A stretch of 64,000 bases of DNA from Amoebophrya sp. A120 (Eukaryota; Sar; Dinophyceae; Syndiniales; Amoebophryaceae), in contig CAJINV010000001.1 of NCBI GenBank assembly GCA_905178155.1, positions 124,001 through 188,000 of the forward strand. Reading direction: 5' to 3'. The position numbers were made by a program, and so were the translations under genes. Positions 1 through 11,012 of this stretch are shown piece by piece (positions within the stretch are counted from its first letter, which is position 1; each line of letters opens with the position of its first letter). The notes under the pieces were generated by a model. The model was not told the DNA's origin. It saw only the letters and a program-made list of their open reading frames with translations, and ran no database searches.

Positions 1-130
1 CAGGATTACTACTACTAGCCACGAACTTCTTCGCATTTATTGCGGCTTCGTTCATTCTTTAGCCATTAAAAAATGTAGATATACGCAGCGCGGTTGCGTC
101 GATAGTCAGTGTTAGAAATGGGATTAGATA

Positions 131-424
131 TTGATGCGCCCCGACGTGGAAGGAAGAGACACTGCACAACCTTCTGGAAAAATAGAGCAAGAATCTGAAC
201 ATCAGGAACCATCTTTGACTTTGACTTTTCAGGTGAAGCGAGGTCCTGGCAACATGATACGCAGCAGCGATCCACCGGTTCTTCTTGAAGAGGTAGCTGA
301 GCCTAAAGGTCCCCCGCAAGAAAAGGAGAAGGAGGACGCGGAAGCGGTAGAAGTGAGTCCCATTACGCCCCATGAAGATTCCGCACAAAAACGCCTCCGG
401 AAGGCTGTAAGTTCGGACAAGTAA
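131..424 (+). CDS. possible last exon of an unidentified gene
   Basis: An open frame runs to a TAA near 424. A pyrimidine-rich tract followed by AG at 231-232 could be a 3' splice site, which would make 233-424 the coding part (beginning VKRGPGNMIRSSDPP and ending KAVSSDK). The composition is acidic and proline-rich, as in a disordered tail. No domain is recognised and there is no homology evidence; it could be chance. Confidence 0.25.
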   Translation: MMRPDVEGRDTAQPSGKIEQESEHQEPSLTLTFQVKRGPGNMIRSSDPPVLLEEVAEPKGPPQEKEKEDAEAVEVSPITPHEDSAQKRLRKAVSSDK

Positions 425-2197
425 GAGATGACAGACGGGAGTGCTGATGCAGCTGTGGTCTAGTACTACAACTGCTTCTCTTTCTGATCAATCTCCGCGA
501 GCAGAGGCATCCGCGTTTCTGTGTTGCTTTGGTTTGCCGACCTTGACGATCTTGATTAGCTTCGACTTGTTTCTGCTTCCTTTCTACGACACAACATAGA
601 GGAAGAACGAATCCCCCGGAAAACGAAATAAAAAGTGCTGCGCCAACCCTTCTTGTTGAGTTCGTTGCGGGTGCTTTTGGTTTTATATTTATTTTTGACT
701 CAGATTCATCACGTGAACAAAATTGAAACGACTAGCTACAAATTAACCCCCGAGCTACAACCGCGTACTGAATTTCATTTTCATAGAATTTGAACCCAGG
801 ACGGCAATTATGATGTTCTGCAACAGCTTTAATAGCTCTTTGAGTCAGCGTGAACCGCCGCCCTGGCCCGCATTGGCAAGATACTGACGGGCCACCTTGT
901 GGCGGTACTACCAGAATGCTATACACGACCTTCTTTTTCAAAACTGTATCTAAAGTAAAAAACGAACATAGCCAAGATGAAATGAAGATTTCCTTATTTT
1001 CTGAAAAATTCGTAATCACCCCCGGCGAGCTTGTTCTATGTCAGTACTTTTGTCAGTGTCCGCATGGATAATTATGGCGATGGGAACGCATCACATCAAG
1101 TTTGACGGGGAATCGATGTCGATGCTTGTCCACTTCTATCATGAGGGCAACCGCAACCTGTGGTCACCCTATAATTTCTTCGACACTAATTGACCCCACA
1201 TTTGGGTACATCATCAATTAACATTCTTTGGAGAGTCTAGTTCACTAATGGACCACAGCCAGCACTTCAACTTCTCGACGACAAATACATACGTAGCTAA
1301 ATTCTTCTTACTTACATATTCTGACGAAACAGGAGCCTGCCAGCGGTCGTTCTGAGCAGTACACGACGAGGGCTCCAGTGTATCTTTCTTTCCAACTACA
1401 GCTGCTGAAGATCTTCGAGCTTCTTCTCCTCTATCTTTCTCACTACGTACCAACCAAAATTCTGCTGGACTTTGTTCACCTCATAAAAAAAATCACCTGT
1501 ACACTACAATCAGATAATTGGTCCCTCTCAGCCATGCGATGTGCTGGCGACAAAACAACAGAACCAGACGGACCTCTGATGACCAAAATGTATCACGACG
1601 CCGTGCGATTGCGAATGATGAAGAGCATTATGTATAAGACGTCGGTTGTTCTCTTTTCTTCCGGTTGCAGCAGCAGCGACAATCTGAATCTTGTCCAAGT
1701 CGTCGTCCATTTTGGCTTCACATACACATGAACCCATATTGGTGTAGTCGTTTTTAGTTGGCGGCGCGCGTCACCTAAACCATAATATTCTGAAGACGAG
1801 ATCCACAATCATGATGCAACTTGATGTCAATGTGTTGGAACGGGCATCAAGGATGGTACTAGAAAAACGTTTATCGTTTTTTTTATGAAAGATTGACGAC
1901 AAAGATCTCTCTTAAAAAGCCTCGCGATCCTCTGCACCTGCACCAGGTTTTCTTGCAGCGCATGGTTTTGACTTCCTTCATGTGCCTGTGGGACGCAGCG
2001 CACGAGGGGAGGTAAACGTAAAGATATCATGGCAGAAGAAAGTATCATGTTTGATGTTCTCGCAGTTCTTGGCCAGTCAAGTGTGTCTTTACGTGGCTTT
2101 GGGTCAACATTTGATTTCATTTATTGGAACAAAATGATACGTCGATTCTTTAGGGTCGTCGAAAGGTAAGAATTGCATATTGTTATTGAAACCTAGA
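425..2197. other. no confident gene
   Basis: Only short scattered open frames on both strands, none with coding-like composition or an introner. Probably intergenic plus the 5' leader of the next gene. A GT-AG intron in the leader (a GTAAG stands at 2166) is possible. Confidence 0.5.
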
Positions 2198-5100
2198 ATG
2201 CGTAGCTGCAAACCTCGTCTACTGCCAGCAGCACAGACTCGAGGCGTTTTCGCGGCAACATGGCTGTTCGTTTCTGGTGTCCAGCAGCTCTTCGAAGTGC
2301 TACACCTCCACAAGCTGCGAGGAGCAGGCTCGGTGTTGTTCTTAATAGCAGCAGCAGCAGCAGCGTCATCTTCGGCTGGTGGAATTCCCGGTGCGGCTAT
2401 AATTTCGTCTGCAGCCCCGGCGGGGGGAACCGGGACCTTCACGACCACGATTAGACGGACAGCGAGTCCAGCTGCAGCAGCTTCATCTCAACAACACGGG
2501 TCCACCTTCTATCCGTCTTTCAGCAGCACCAGCGGGACACAGCCACCAGGAGTTGCACCTTCATCCCAGAATTATGCTGGACCGCCTCAACAGGAGCGTC
2601 AGCCGCTGTTGGGTGGAAGAACTCCTGGGGCAGCCCAAGGCGGAAGTGGCGGCGCGGCGTTATTACCAGGTGGAGCTTCGTCATCTCTGCCGCTTACCGG
2701 AATAGTCGCGTCAACAAGGGCCGCTCCTGTCGCGTCACACGGAGGTGGAAATAAACTTCCCGCAGGAGCTTACTTTACTTGGCAGCGTCCCGGCGCTGGA
2801 GTGTACACACCGGTTCCGCCTGCGGTTAACACAAGCCCTGGTCATGGTGGTTCCATCGCGGCTGCAGCTCCCAGCCATAATGCGCCCTATCATGCTGCAG
2901 GAGCAGCTTCGCCGAGCGAGGCAACTTCTACACCATTCAGGACCAGTCGGCCACTTTTGGGACTACTTCAGAATCCGCTGCTGCGCGGCCGCACGCCCGG
3001 CCCGCCGGTTGACACAACAACCTCAACAACGAGAAGCACGGCAAAGCCAGATGAGGGGGGCGAACATCCTCCCACCTGCGCGATCTGCCTGTCCGAAACG
3101 GAGAACCTTGACTTCACGGGCGGTGCGGGGTGCACGCACCTCTCCTGCCCGGCCTGCCTGGAGCGCCTCGCCGAAATCGCAATCAAAAACCAGGAGCCGC
3201 TCGTCTGTCCCATTTGCTACGCCGAACAAGTGAAGGAAAGCAAGATGTCGAACAATCGAGGACACCATCAGCAAGATGAATCCTCGCCGATGGGGGCAGC
3301 TTCGCAGTCAACCACAACACCGAGGACAGTGAGAACTACAGCCACTACAGGCGGTGCAAATAACAGTATGAGTAGTTCTAGTACTGGATCCAGCCCAGTT
3401 TCGACGACGGGTGCGACGACGGTGACACCAACGGGAAAGTACGACGAGGATTTTTTCCGGAGTCAAGAGCGGATCAAGCAGAGACTGCAGCAAACGGGGT
3501 TCCGGGGAAACCTGGACAAGCATGAACTGGAAATCGCGCAGCGTTCCGCGGCCTCCCGATACATCAGGTGCCCGCGAAAGCACTGCCACGGCTGGATCGA
3601 ACTCGTATTCGGCGTGCCAGAAGATGGAGATGGTGAAGACCACAGCGAAGAGGTACAAATTATAGGAGCAGGTCAGCGACGAAAAGCTAGAGAAGATCAT
3701 GATCGCAGGGCCAGGTGGAATTGCGTCAGCTCGCGCTGCTTCTCCCGCTCGCAAGAGAAATCGGACGACGAGGCGGGCGAGGAGCCGACCTTCACAGAAG
3801 ATCATACGGGGCGGCTCGATGCGGCCGATAGTACAACTTCAACCGATCCTGCGGTCATATTGTTCGACCACACAGATGGTCATGACGATATGTTGCTATC
3901 GACAGGCGGTGGAGCCAGAAGTAGAGAAGCCAAGGAGAGGACGCAGGCATCGAGGAAGAAAAAGAACTCGTCGTGTGGGCCGTTCGATTGCTTGTTTAGT
4001 TGCGCCTCTGGCAAGGCCGACGAGTACGAGGACTATGTTCTTGCGGACGTCGAAGAGGACGAAGGCGAAGCGAAGAGTTGTTCTTTCCGACGAGGAGCTG
4101 CGACCCCCTCGCTTCAGAAGCTGGAACTCGTTCCGTACCAGAGGCAGCGACTGTGGTGCGCCGAGTGCGGCTACAGTTTCTGTCCCTGCTGCAACCGACT
4201 CGAGCACCAAAATTCCAGCATGCGGTTCACACGGATCAGTCAGTACCTCGCGAAAAACGGCCCGGCGATGGAGCAAATGGTTTCCCACGGCATGTGCAGC
4301 CCGCACTCGCGAATTCGGTATATAAACTTAATTACGCCGTTTTTCTCGTATGCTTGCACTCGCTGAATTTGATCGATATGACTGCGTAGTACTTTATTTA
4401 AAAAAATAAACATAAAGTACGTACGAACAATGATCTTCAAAAAAAGGCACATTCTACACGACGAAAACCTCGTCAACTATAAAAAATCACATCCCCCCTC
4501 TCCTCGCAGGGCTGGCATCGGGTGTTTTTCTACGAGCTGCCACACTCCGTGTTTCGTCGCCGGCTGGTGCTGTGGCTGCGCGCCCCCCCGGGCCAGCGAC
4601 AGAAAGAAACCGCTCCCGTTTCGCCAGCGCGTGATGTCCGCTGCGGGCCTTCGCCACGCGGTCGAGTATGGGCGCATGCACCTCGCGGAGTGGAACGAGT
4701 ACTGGGTGCGCGACGCCGAATGCGTGCTCGCGACCCTCGGGTCGCAGCCCAAGTGGAAGCACGCCATCAGCCAGAATGTGGCACGACAGCTACAAACCAG
4801 ATGGGGTAGTTCTACTTCAAGTGCAACATCTTCTGGAGGTGGGGGTTTACCTCCACCTAGTGCAGCAGCAGCAGCAGGAGCTGGCCGAGCCAATAGCGGT
4901 GGCGCGAGGACGTCAGTGACATCTTTTTCAAGAAGTAATGGCCACGACGAGGACCACGAACTAGAACTACACGGGAGTGAAAAGGACGCCGACAGCAGCG
5001 CCAGCAGTGAAGACAGTGACGACGAGCTCGCGCAATTCATGAGCAAGCGGCTATCGATCTACGACGAGGAAGAGGAAAAGGACCGGGCAGATCCAGCCAA

Positions 5101-6596
5101 CTACTCCTGCAAGTCGTTTGCCGAGAAGGAGAAAAAGTGGCGGCGCTGGGTGGCGAGCCTGCAAGAAACCGACGAAGACATCATGCGTGCGGTGCGGGAG
5201 TGGCACGCAGACGAAGCGCGGAAGGAACAGGTGTGCCGATTGTGTCTATGCAATCTGCAAAACTACTTATCGTACTTCGAGTGGAAACTGCGCGTTTTTC
5301 TTCGCAAATTTTCTCATAGAAGGACAGTGGCCGACTTTGTCATGCTGGACATAGGTGGTTAGACGTAGAATTGGAGAAGAGGACAAGTTTAGAACAAACT
5401 ATCAGTGATGTGCATGTGATGCATGCGTGCAAGTAAGTAGTTCCCCACCACGAAGACGATATTACTTTTGCACAGCATATCGACCGAATTGCGGAAGGCT
5501 CATCGAGAGGCTGGAGGGGTGCGACAACATGCGGTGCGGGGGTTCGGCCTACAGGCCATCGAGCGTGAAGGGCGGCGTGGGGTGCGGGCACGCCTTCAAG
5601 TGGTCGGAGGCTAAGCAGTACCGGCGCAGGAAGCACAGCGACGGCGCGCCCCGGTTCGGGATCTCGAGCGAGGCGGTGCGGCAGCACCGGAAAAAGTCCA
5701 TCTTTGGGCGGGAGCTTGACGCGAACAAGATCAACCCCAACTTGCGGCTATCCTGTGCAGAAGTATCGTGCTCGACGTAGTAATTGCATTCATGCATTAC
5801 AAATCTCTTTCTCAAGGCAAATCAGCATTACAGATTTAAATTTGTAATGCTGGATTTGTACTAGTACGATGCTTGTTTTGCATTGCATAGCGGCACTACG
5901 GATACAAAAAGAGCAAGATCGACAAACAGAGGCTGGATCCCAACAACTACCAGATCCGGTGTCGCCAGTGTCTGCAGCCCGTTGTGGTATCAACTGCAAA
6001 AATGTCTGGGTCTGGAAGAGTTGGAGCTTGTCATGCACATTTTGCATGACCCGTGAAGTCTATGATGCTGGTGCTAGCATCACAGATCTTTTGGGAGCTT
6101 CATCTTGATGCTAATTACGCATGAGAAATGCCCTCTCTGTGTGCCAAGAGCTGACTCCTCATGCTGCTCATGCAACACAGACACTTTTAGGATTCGCAGA
6201 CAGCATTACAAGTTCCACTCTTCCAGACCCAGACATATTTGCATTCCATATGTGGGCCCGCTTTTCCACTGTTTGAACTTCCCCAAGTTCACCCAGTTCT
6301 GTTGCTTCGATTGCGTGGTTATTCTGGTGAAGTCCCCCGACCCAGACCCGGGAAGTGCTGTCGCGCTAGACCCGGGGCAAGTCGTCTTACGAAAGGACCA
6401 CTGCTTCGAGGTGTTTTTCCAAGAGTTTGGGTCGATCCTGGAGGCTGAGGAACGACGCATGCGGAAAATTACGAAGCGCAAACACCTGGAGGATTCATCG
6501 GAGTTGCACTGTTGCGTCTGGCGTTGGTCCAACTCGTGCACGGCAGGCCACGGCCTCACTCCGTGTTACGCGCCGCACAAAGTTACTACTTCGTAG
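2198..6596 (+). CDS. RBR-type (RING-between-RING) E3 ubiquitin ligase, 5 exons
   Basis: Exons 2198-4317, 4510-5246, 5485-5748, 5895-5987 and 6256-6596 join in frame to 1184 codons plus stop. The first ATG of the open frame is at 2198. Residues 1-~290 are Ser/Ala/Gly/Pro-rich. RING1 (CAICLSE...CPICYAEQ) lies near 293-345, an IBR with C-rich ends (RCPRKHCHGW and LWCAECGYSFCPCC) near 456-667, and RING2 near 950. RING2 reads CPNC, nine residues, GCDNMRC, then GCGHAFKW, and the Cys of GCDNM is the expected catalytic thioester residue. A second Cys cluster (RCRQC...) follows. RBR ligases take ubiquitin from E2 onto this Cys before transfer to substrate. Introns 3 and 4 are clear introners and intron 2 a degenerate one. 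Intron 1 is GT-AG. In exon 2 another frame (from 4510) also looks protein-like past a C7 run, so a frame error at ~4585 cannot be excluded. Confidence 0.8.
5247..5479. mobile_element. degenerate family-1 introner
   Basis: Ends TATGCAATCTGCAAAA and TTACTTTTGCACAGCATA are diverged family-1 inverted repeats. The flanking 5-mers GTGTC and TCGAC barely match. Removing 5247-5484 joins TGTC to CGAATTGC and creates the CPNC zinc-ligand pair expected in an RBR RING2, which supports the boundary. Confidence 0.65.
5749..5889 (+). mobile_element. family-1 introner, TSD GCGGC
   Basis: Starts TATCCTGTGCAGAAGTAT and ends GATGCTTGTTTTGCATTGCATA. Flanked by perfect 5-bp copies GCGGC at 5744-5748 and 5890-5894. 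Removing the element plus one copy keeps the RBR gene in frame. Confidence 0.9.
5988..6250 (+). mobile_element. family-2 introner, TSD TGTGG
   Basis: Ends carry AAAAATGTCTGGGTCTGG and its inverted mate CCAGACCCAGACATATTT. Perfect TSD TGTGG at 5983-5987 and 6251-6255. Removal joins two Cys-containing parts of the RBR C-terminus in frame. Confidence 0.9.
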
Positions 6597-7956
6597 TAGT
6601 TGTCCTAGTCGCGGCTCCTGATCAATGCTAAAGTTGTGTAGTACCAGCACAAGAACTTCTACTTGCTTGTTCCCATTTTTTTTTTTCGACAAACAATTTG
6701 AAGGTACCGCTTTCCTTTCGCCGCTGCTTGTGCATACAAATGAAATAGACTGCGTAAAACTAGTTATCATTTGAAAATTTTACTGTTTTTGTTTTGGTTT
6801 CATTACATATTATTTTTCACGAGAATACAGCTTTTTGTTTTTGTTTTCCTGGATCAATGTATAAAAGTAAATCGTCCGCTGGACCGAAGAACAAGCCATT
6901 CTCATTCACCAGCGCGCAGCTGATGTGCCGTCTGCGAAAGAGAGCTCCTGGAAAGTCTGCTGCGGGACTGTGGCTCGTGGGTTCGCGGATTGATTTTTGG
7001 AAAGAACCTAGAGAATACAGTTTGAAGACAAGTGTCGTGACGATTGCACTTAACATTCGTTATATTGGTATGTATTTGAATACGGAGTGTAAGTGTTATG
7101 ATACTCTTTTTGCCGCTCTGGAAATCGAAATTCAAAATATGTCAGTCTGCTCTTTTCTCTGCTGGTTTGCGAAAAAGAAAATCGTCACAGATATTATTAG
7201 GCAGGAGTGGTTGCGCCGCTCATGGCACCATCGCGAAACCAAGTTATCTCCAACTTCCCACGATCTTACACCTAGGCCTCAAGACGACGGACTGGGAAAT
7301 AAAATCTTCAGAAACATGCGCGGAGAGGAAACATTTTGCGACTGTCGCGCCGTTTGATGACGTTGTAGAGATGTCCTGGTGGAGCTGCAGCACGATCATC
7401 ATTGTGAAACAGATCGCTCGCGCTGGAGGTCGGTGACTCGAGCAGCAGCCTCCGGCAAGAGGAGCGAGCGTCATTCTATTGACCACGTTCTTCCCTTTTC
7501 TCTTCATCTCTTGTTCAGCGCCAACAAATTTTGTTTTTGAGAGAAGCGGGCTTCTATCTAGTACGCCTTTTTATGAAGGTGGGCAGAAGTTTTGCGTGTC
7601 ATAAGAGGCTACCTACTGACTTGCTATCCGTAGTAGCTAGTCCTAGTCCTGCGCTTTGCTCGGGCCTGCAGATACTGTTTCAAACTACTAGTAGTATTTC
7701 TCACTGTATAATAGGCGTCCACACTGGCGTCCACACATAATTTTCTCACTGGCGTCCACACTGGCATTTGGTAGTCGCGTGCCCGTGGTGCATAGCGTTG
7801 CGTCGTTCCCTGCCCCGGTCTAGTGAGCCACATGCGAAGAGGCCACCGCCAACCACCACCCCCCGAAGTGAAGTATAATAAATTTTAATTTGAATTTTGG
7901 TTTTCATCGGCCGCAAGGAAAAAAAAGCATCCACCAGCATCTATAAATACTTCATC
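6597..7956. other. intergenic, no confident gene
   Basis: One open frame on + (6859-7357, starting MYKSKSSAGPKNKPF) is compatible with a small protein but has no domain, introner or splice support. Otherwise nothing is seen. A short repeat, CACTGGCGTCCACA, occurs around 7720-7765. Confidence 0.4.
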
Positions 7957-10032
7957 ATGATCACGGTCCGCGTCGTGGGCACGAGCCGATCCAAACGGCA
8001 GCCGCCGTCCATCGCTGAAATGTCGGCGCGGAGCATGTGGAAGGACCGTAAATGCCTGGAAGTCGGCCAGTATGTCTGCACTCCGACTTGCAAAAATTCC
8101 GACTTCATCGTCCGCGACATCACCGTGAGCGCCAGCACGGGCGAGGAAATCGACTCTTTGCTTTCCGAAGCCGAAGCGCTCGGTCTAGTGGGAGGAGAAG
8201 GTCCGGTCGTGCAGAACATCGCAGGAAATAGTACTTCTACAACTACTACCCACAGCGCAGGAGCTACAACTTCTACGTCATCTAAGAAGAGCGGAGGCGT
8301 AACCATTACAACGCTCCCAGTCTCGAAGCTCCCTTACACGGAGAAATTTGTGAAGGACTACCAACTCGACGTAAAAGTAGACGCGAGAGAGACATTCACC
8401 GTGTTCCGCAAGCTGCACATCCTTCCCTACGAGGACACCTTTGCCTACAATTATGACCACATGTACCACAACCAAATCCTTCCCTTTTTCCGCAAAGTTC
8501 CCATCCCCTTCGTGGGGCTGGACCACGAGTTTTCGCACAACGGAGGCCGCTTTCGAGTGGTAGGTATCACAGAGAAAAAGAGCTAGTGCAGTTCCTAGCA
8601 TAGTATGATTAGCTTTTACAGCTAATCCTGATCATACTATGTCTATGCTCAGCGTATTGTGTTTTTCAGCGCGTAGTAGCAGCTGTATCAGTGTATTTCA
8701 GCGCATAGTAGGAGCTGTTTCAGCTATGCAAGACGGATCACTTTTTGTGCAATTGTTTGTTGCATGTACATTTAAATTCTAGTGTAAAAACGCTATGCTA
8801 GAAGCTTTCTTCTCGTGTACAATCGGCATCGAGTACGAAAAGCCCGGAGCGGCGACGTCCTCCGATGACCAGCTAGCCGCAGGAGATTTGGTCACTTGCA
8901 CCTCGCCCCTCGCCTCGTCCTCAACCCTCGAGACGGACGCCACGAAAGAGAAGAAACTTGCGGACCAGCAGTGCGTGTACTGCAACGTGCTGCCGCTACC
9001 CAAATCCAACCCGGCCGGCGTGCTGGGCTGCGCGGGGTATCCTGTGCAAAAGTATCGTACTCGTACTAATCGCGTTCATGCATTACAAATTTCTTTTCAA
9101 GAGAAATCCGCATTTTTATTAATTAATTTTATTTTTCATGCTGAGGAGACATGCGATTTATACTAGTACGATGCTTTTGCATTTCATACGGGCAATGGCA
9201 CCGCGATGTTCTACGAGGGCCCCAAATTGCCCCGGGTCACGCTCGACTTGATTCACGTGTTGCCGTACGAGCGAGGTTTTCCCGAACGTCTTTTCAAATC
9301 CGAGGACAACGCGGATTCCTCACCCACAAAGGAAAACAAGTACGTAAAAATGGGTATCACACAGAAAAAAGCTAGCAGGGCATCCATTGAGTGCAAAAAT
9401 AAGCTGCACAGTAGAAAAAGTTTATCTCTACTCTTGCATGGCCCAAGCGTCATGCTAGTATGGGCCTACAATCGTGTGTCATTTTTTTACCTCTGTATTT
9501 TTGCATTTGCTTTTGCAGATGTGCTTTTTTCTCTAGGATAACGGCACGAGAAAAGAAGGCGAAGCAGGCGGCGCTTCTGGCGGCGGGAAATAAGGCCTCG
9601 AGAACTGCGAGCGCCACCGCCGCGGGTTCTTCTGTGGGAAAAGAAGTCGACGGGAAGCTGATTCTGAAGGAGTTTTTGCAGCAATACTTCGACAACCGGT
9701 CCTCGGCGTTCAAGATTGGCGAGGCTTTCAACCCGGCGGAGCGGTGCTTCGTTTTGTCCGGAAAAGGGCTATATGCGCACCCAGCGCAGCAGCCCCCCAA
9801 CATCTGGTTCAAAGTGATCAGCACGACGGGCGGGGCGTTCGGCGTGGGCTCCGTGGGGGCGAAGACCGAGATCAAAGTGCACGGCACGTGCGTGCGGGAG
9901 GAAGTGCCAAAACCAAACGTAAAAGAGATGGCGCGGGCCATGGAGCAGGCGGGATCGGGAAATAAAGATGGACGAAATAATAAGTCAAGGAAGGACAATG
10001 GTGAAGAGAAGGGGGACTGCTCACTCATGTGA
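7957..10032 (+). CDS. protein with two CDC48 N-domain-like modules, no ATPase
   Basis: Exons 7957-8559, 8783-9037, 9194-9339 and 9537-10032 join to 1500 nt, 499 aa. Intron 2 is an introner and introns 1 and 3 are GT-AG. ATG at 7957 is the first in frame (MITVRVVGTSRS). Two stretches resemble the second subdomain of the Cdc48/p97 N-domain, as recalled from the family. The first has LHILPYEDT, then ILPFF and GGRFRV, near residues 147-205. The second has IHVLPYE, LKEFLQQYF, a CFVLSG strand and NIWFKV, near 310-450. In Cdc48 this barrel binds cofactors and ubiquitinated clients. No Walker A or B motif and no AAA domain are present, so this could be an adaptor or a degenerate paralogue. The C-terminus (~40 aa) is charged. 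The assignment rests on motif recognition only. Confidence 0.6.
8597..8649. repeat. inverted repeat inside intron 1
   Basis: AGCATAGTATGATTAGC pairs with a downstream GCTAAT...ATCATACTATG...CTATGCT, giving an imperfect hairpin in the GT-AG intron. It is followed by two near copies of a TTTTCAGCGCGTAGTAG-like segment (8664-8725). Confidence 0.55.
9038..9188 (+). mobile_element. family-1 introner, TSD CGGGG/CGGGC
   Basis: Begins TATCCTGTGCAAAAGTATCG and ends GATGCTTTTGCATTTCATA. TSD matches 4 of 5. Splicing out element plus one copy joins ...GCAG to NGTAMFYEGP in frame. Confidence 0.88.
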
Positions 10033-11012
10033 ATTTGAACATCAAGATCAATCGTCTGCTCCTGTTAGAAGAAAAAAGCACTGGTTGCAGTTAGTGCCGA
10101 GATACGTTTCTGATCACTCTTTGCTCCTCAAAGCCGGCTCTCACCCCCAGAAAATAGAATCCGTTCCTCTCAATTACATGTGGTTCACTCTGTTGAAAGT
10201 CTGGTTTCATTTTCAAAGAGTCTCAATTTTGATTTTTCAATTGAGCGTACCAACAAGGAACAAGCTTGTAAGAGGAGGCCGCTCCTGTGGCGCTGCTCCT
10301 CTGATGCCGACGTTCCTTCATCTTGCGTCGTTCTAGCTCTACTCCTACACGATGAAAGCACGATCACCGTTCTAGGTTCCACTTCCAGACAGGTGGAACT
10401 GCAACTCGACATAATTGGGCGTAGTTTTGTACTTATTGTCGGTGTCGTCTCCACAGAAAGTAGAAGTTGTTTGCTGAGCGTACTATATGAGCTGCATCTT
10501 GTCGAGACAGACACAGAACGATACCTCAAGAAGAGCGCAGAAGGCAACATGATAAAGCAGAGTGCAGAGCCAGAGAAACATAACGAAAACCTGAACACGG
10601 GAGAGGGTGCCCTCCTGGAGGAGGTCCCCGAGCGTTTGCGTTTAACTACCTACCACTACCAGAACCAGATTTTGTAGTTCATGATGTGCGACGGAGCGAG
10701 GTAAGGTTCATTTTCGTCCCGCCTCCCCGTCTGTTTCTGTTCTCGCGCCACCGCGTGTTATTCTACAAGAACTACTCTACGCTCAACTACAGCCACTATC
10801 TCTCCGGCGGATGCGCTCGCACTGACGTTCCTGGTAAGGTAGAGACACAACTTGACGCAGTCGCTTCTGGACTTACGGTTACGATTTCGATTCATTGCGG
10901 GCTCAAACGCAAGGGAAGCGGAAGCTGGAAATCTGCGGCTGCAAGAACAGTACAACCTGGCTCGCAGCTACAAAAGTAAGAAGAAATCTTTTTACGTGCT
11001 ACCACGCCCAAC
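10033..11012. other. no confident gene
   Basis: A + strand open frame ending near 10677 has no recognisable domain and starts without an ATG context. Likely 3' UTR of the upstream gene and the leader of the next. Confidence 0.4.

Noticed and set aside
1707-1717. CCATTTTGGCT, first part of the spliced-leader 3' end
   Set aside because: Only 11 bases match and the diagnostic CTCAAG end is changed; chance is likely.
4510-4620. Alternative frame of RBR exon 2 (HRVFFYELPHSVFRRRLVLW)
   Set aside because: Looks protein-like, but the splice phase and the downstream RING2 require the other frame; kept only as a possible C-run sequencing error.
10180-10677. 165-codon + open frame
   Set aside because: No ATG-context start, no domain and no introner; likely untranslated region.
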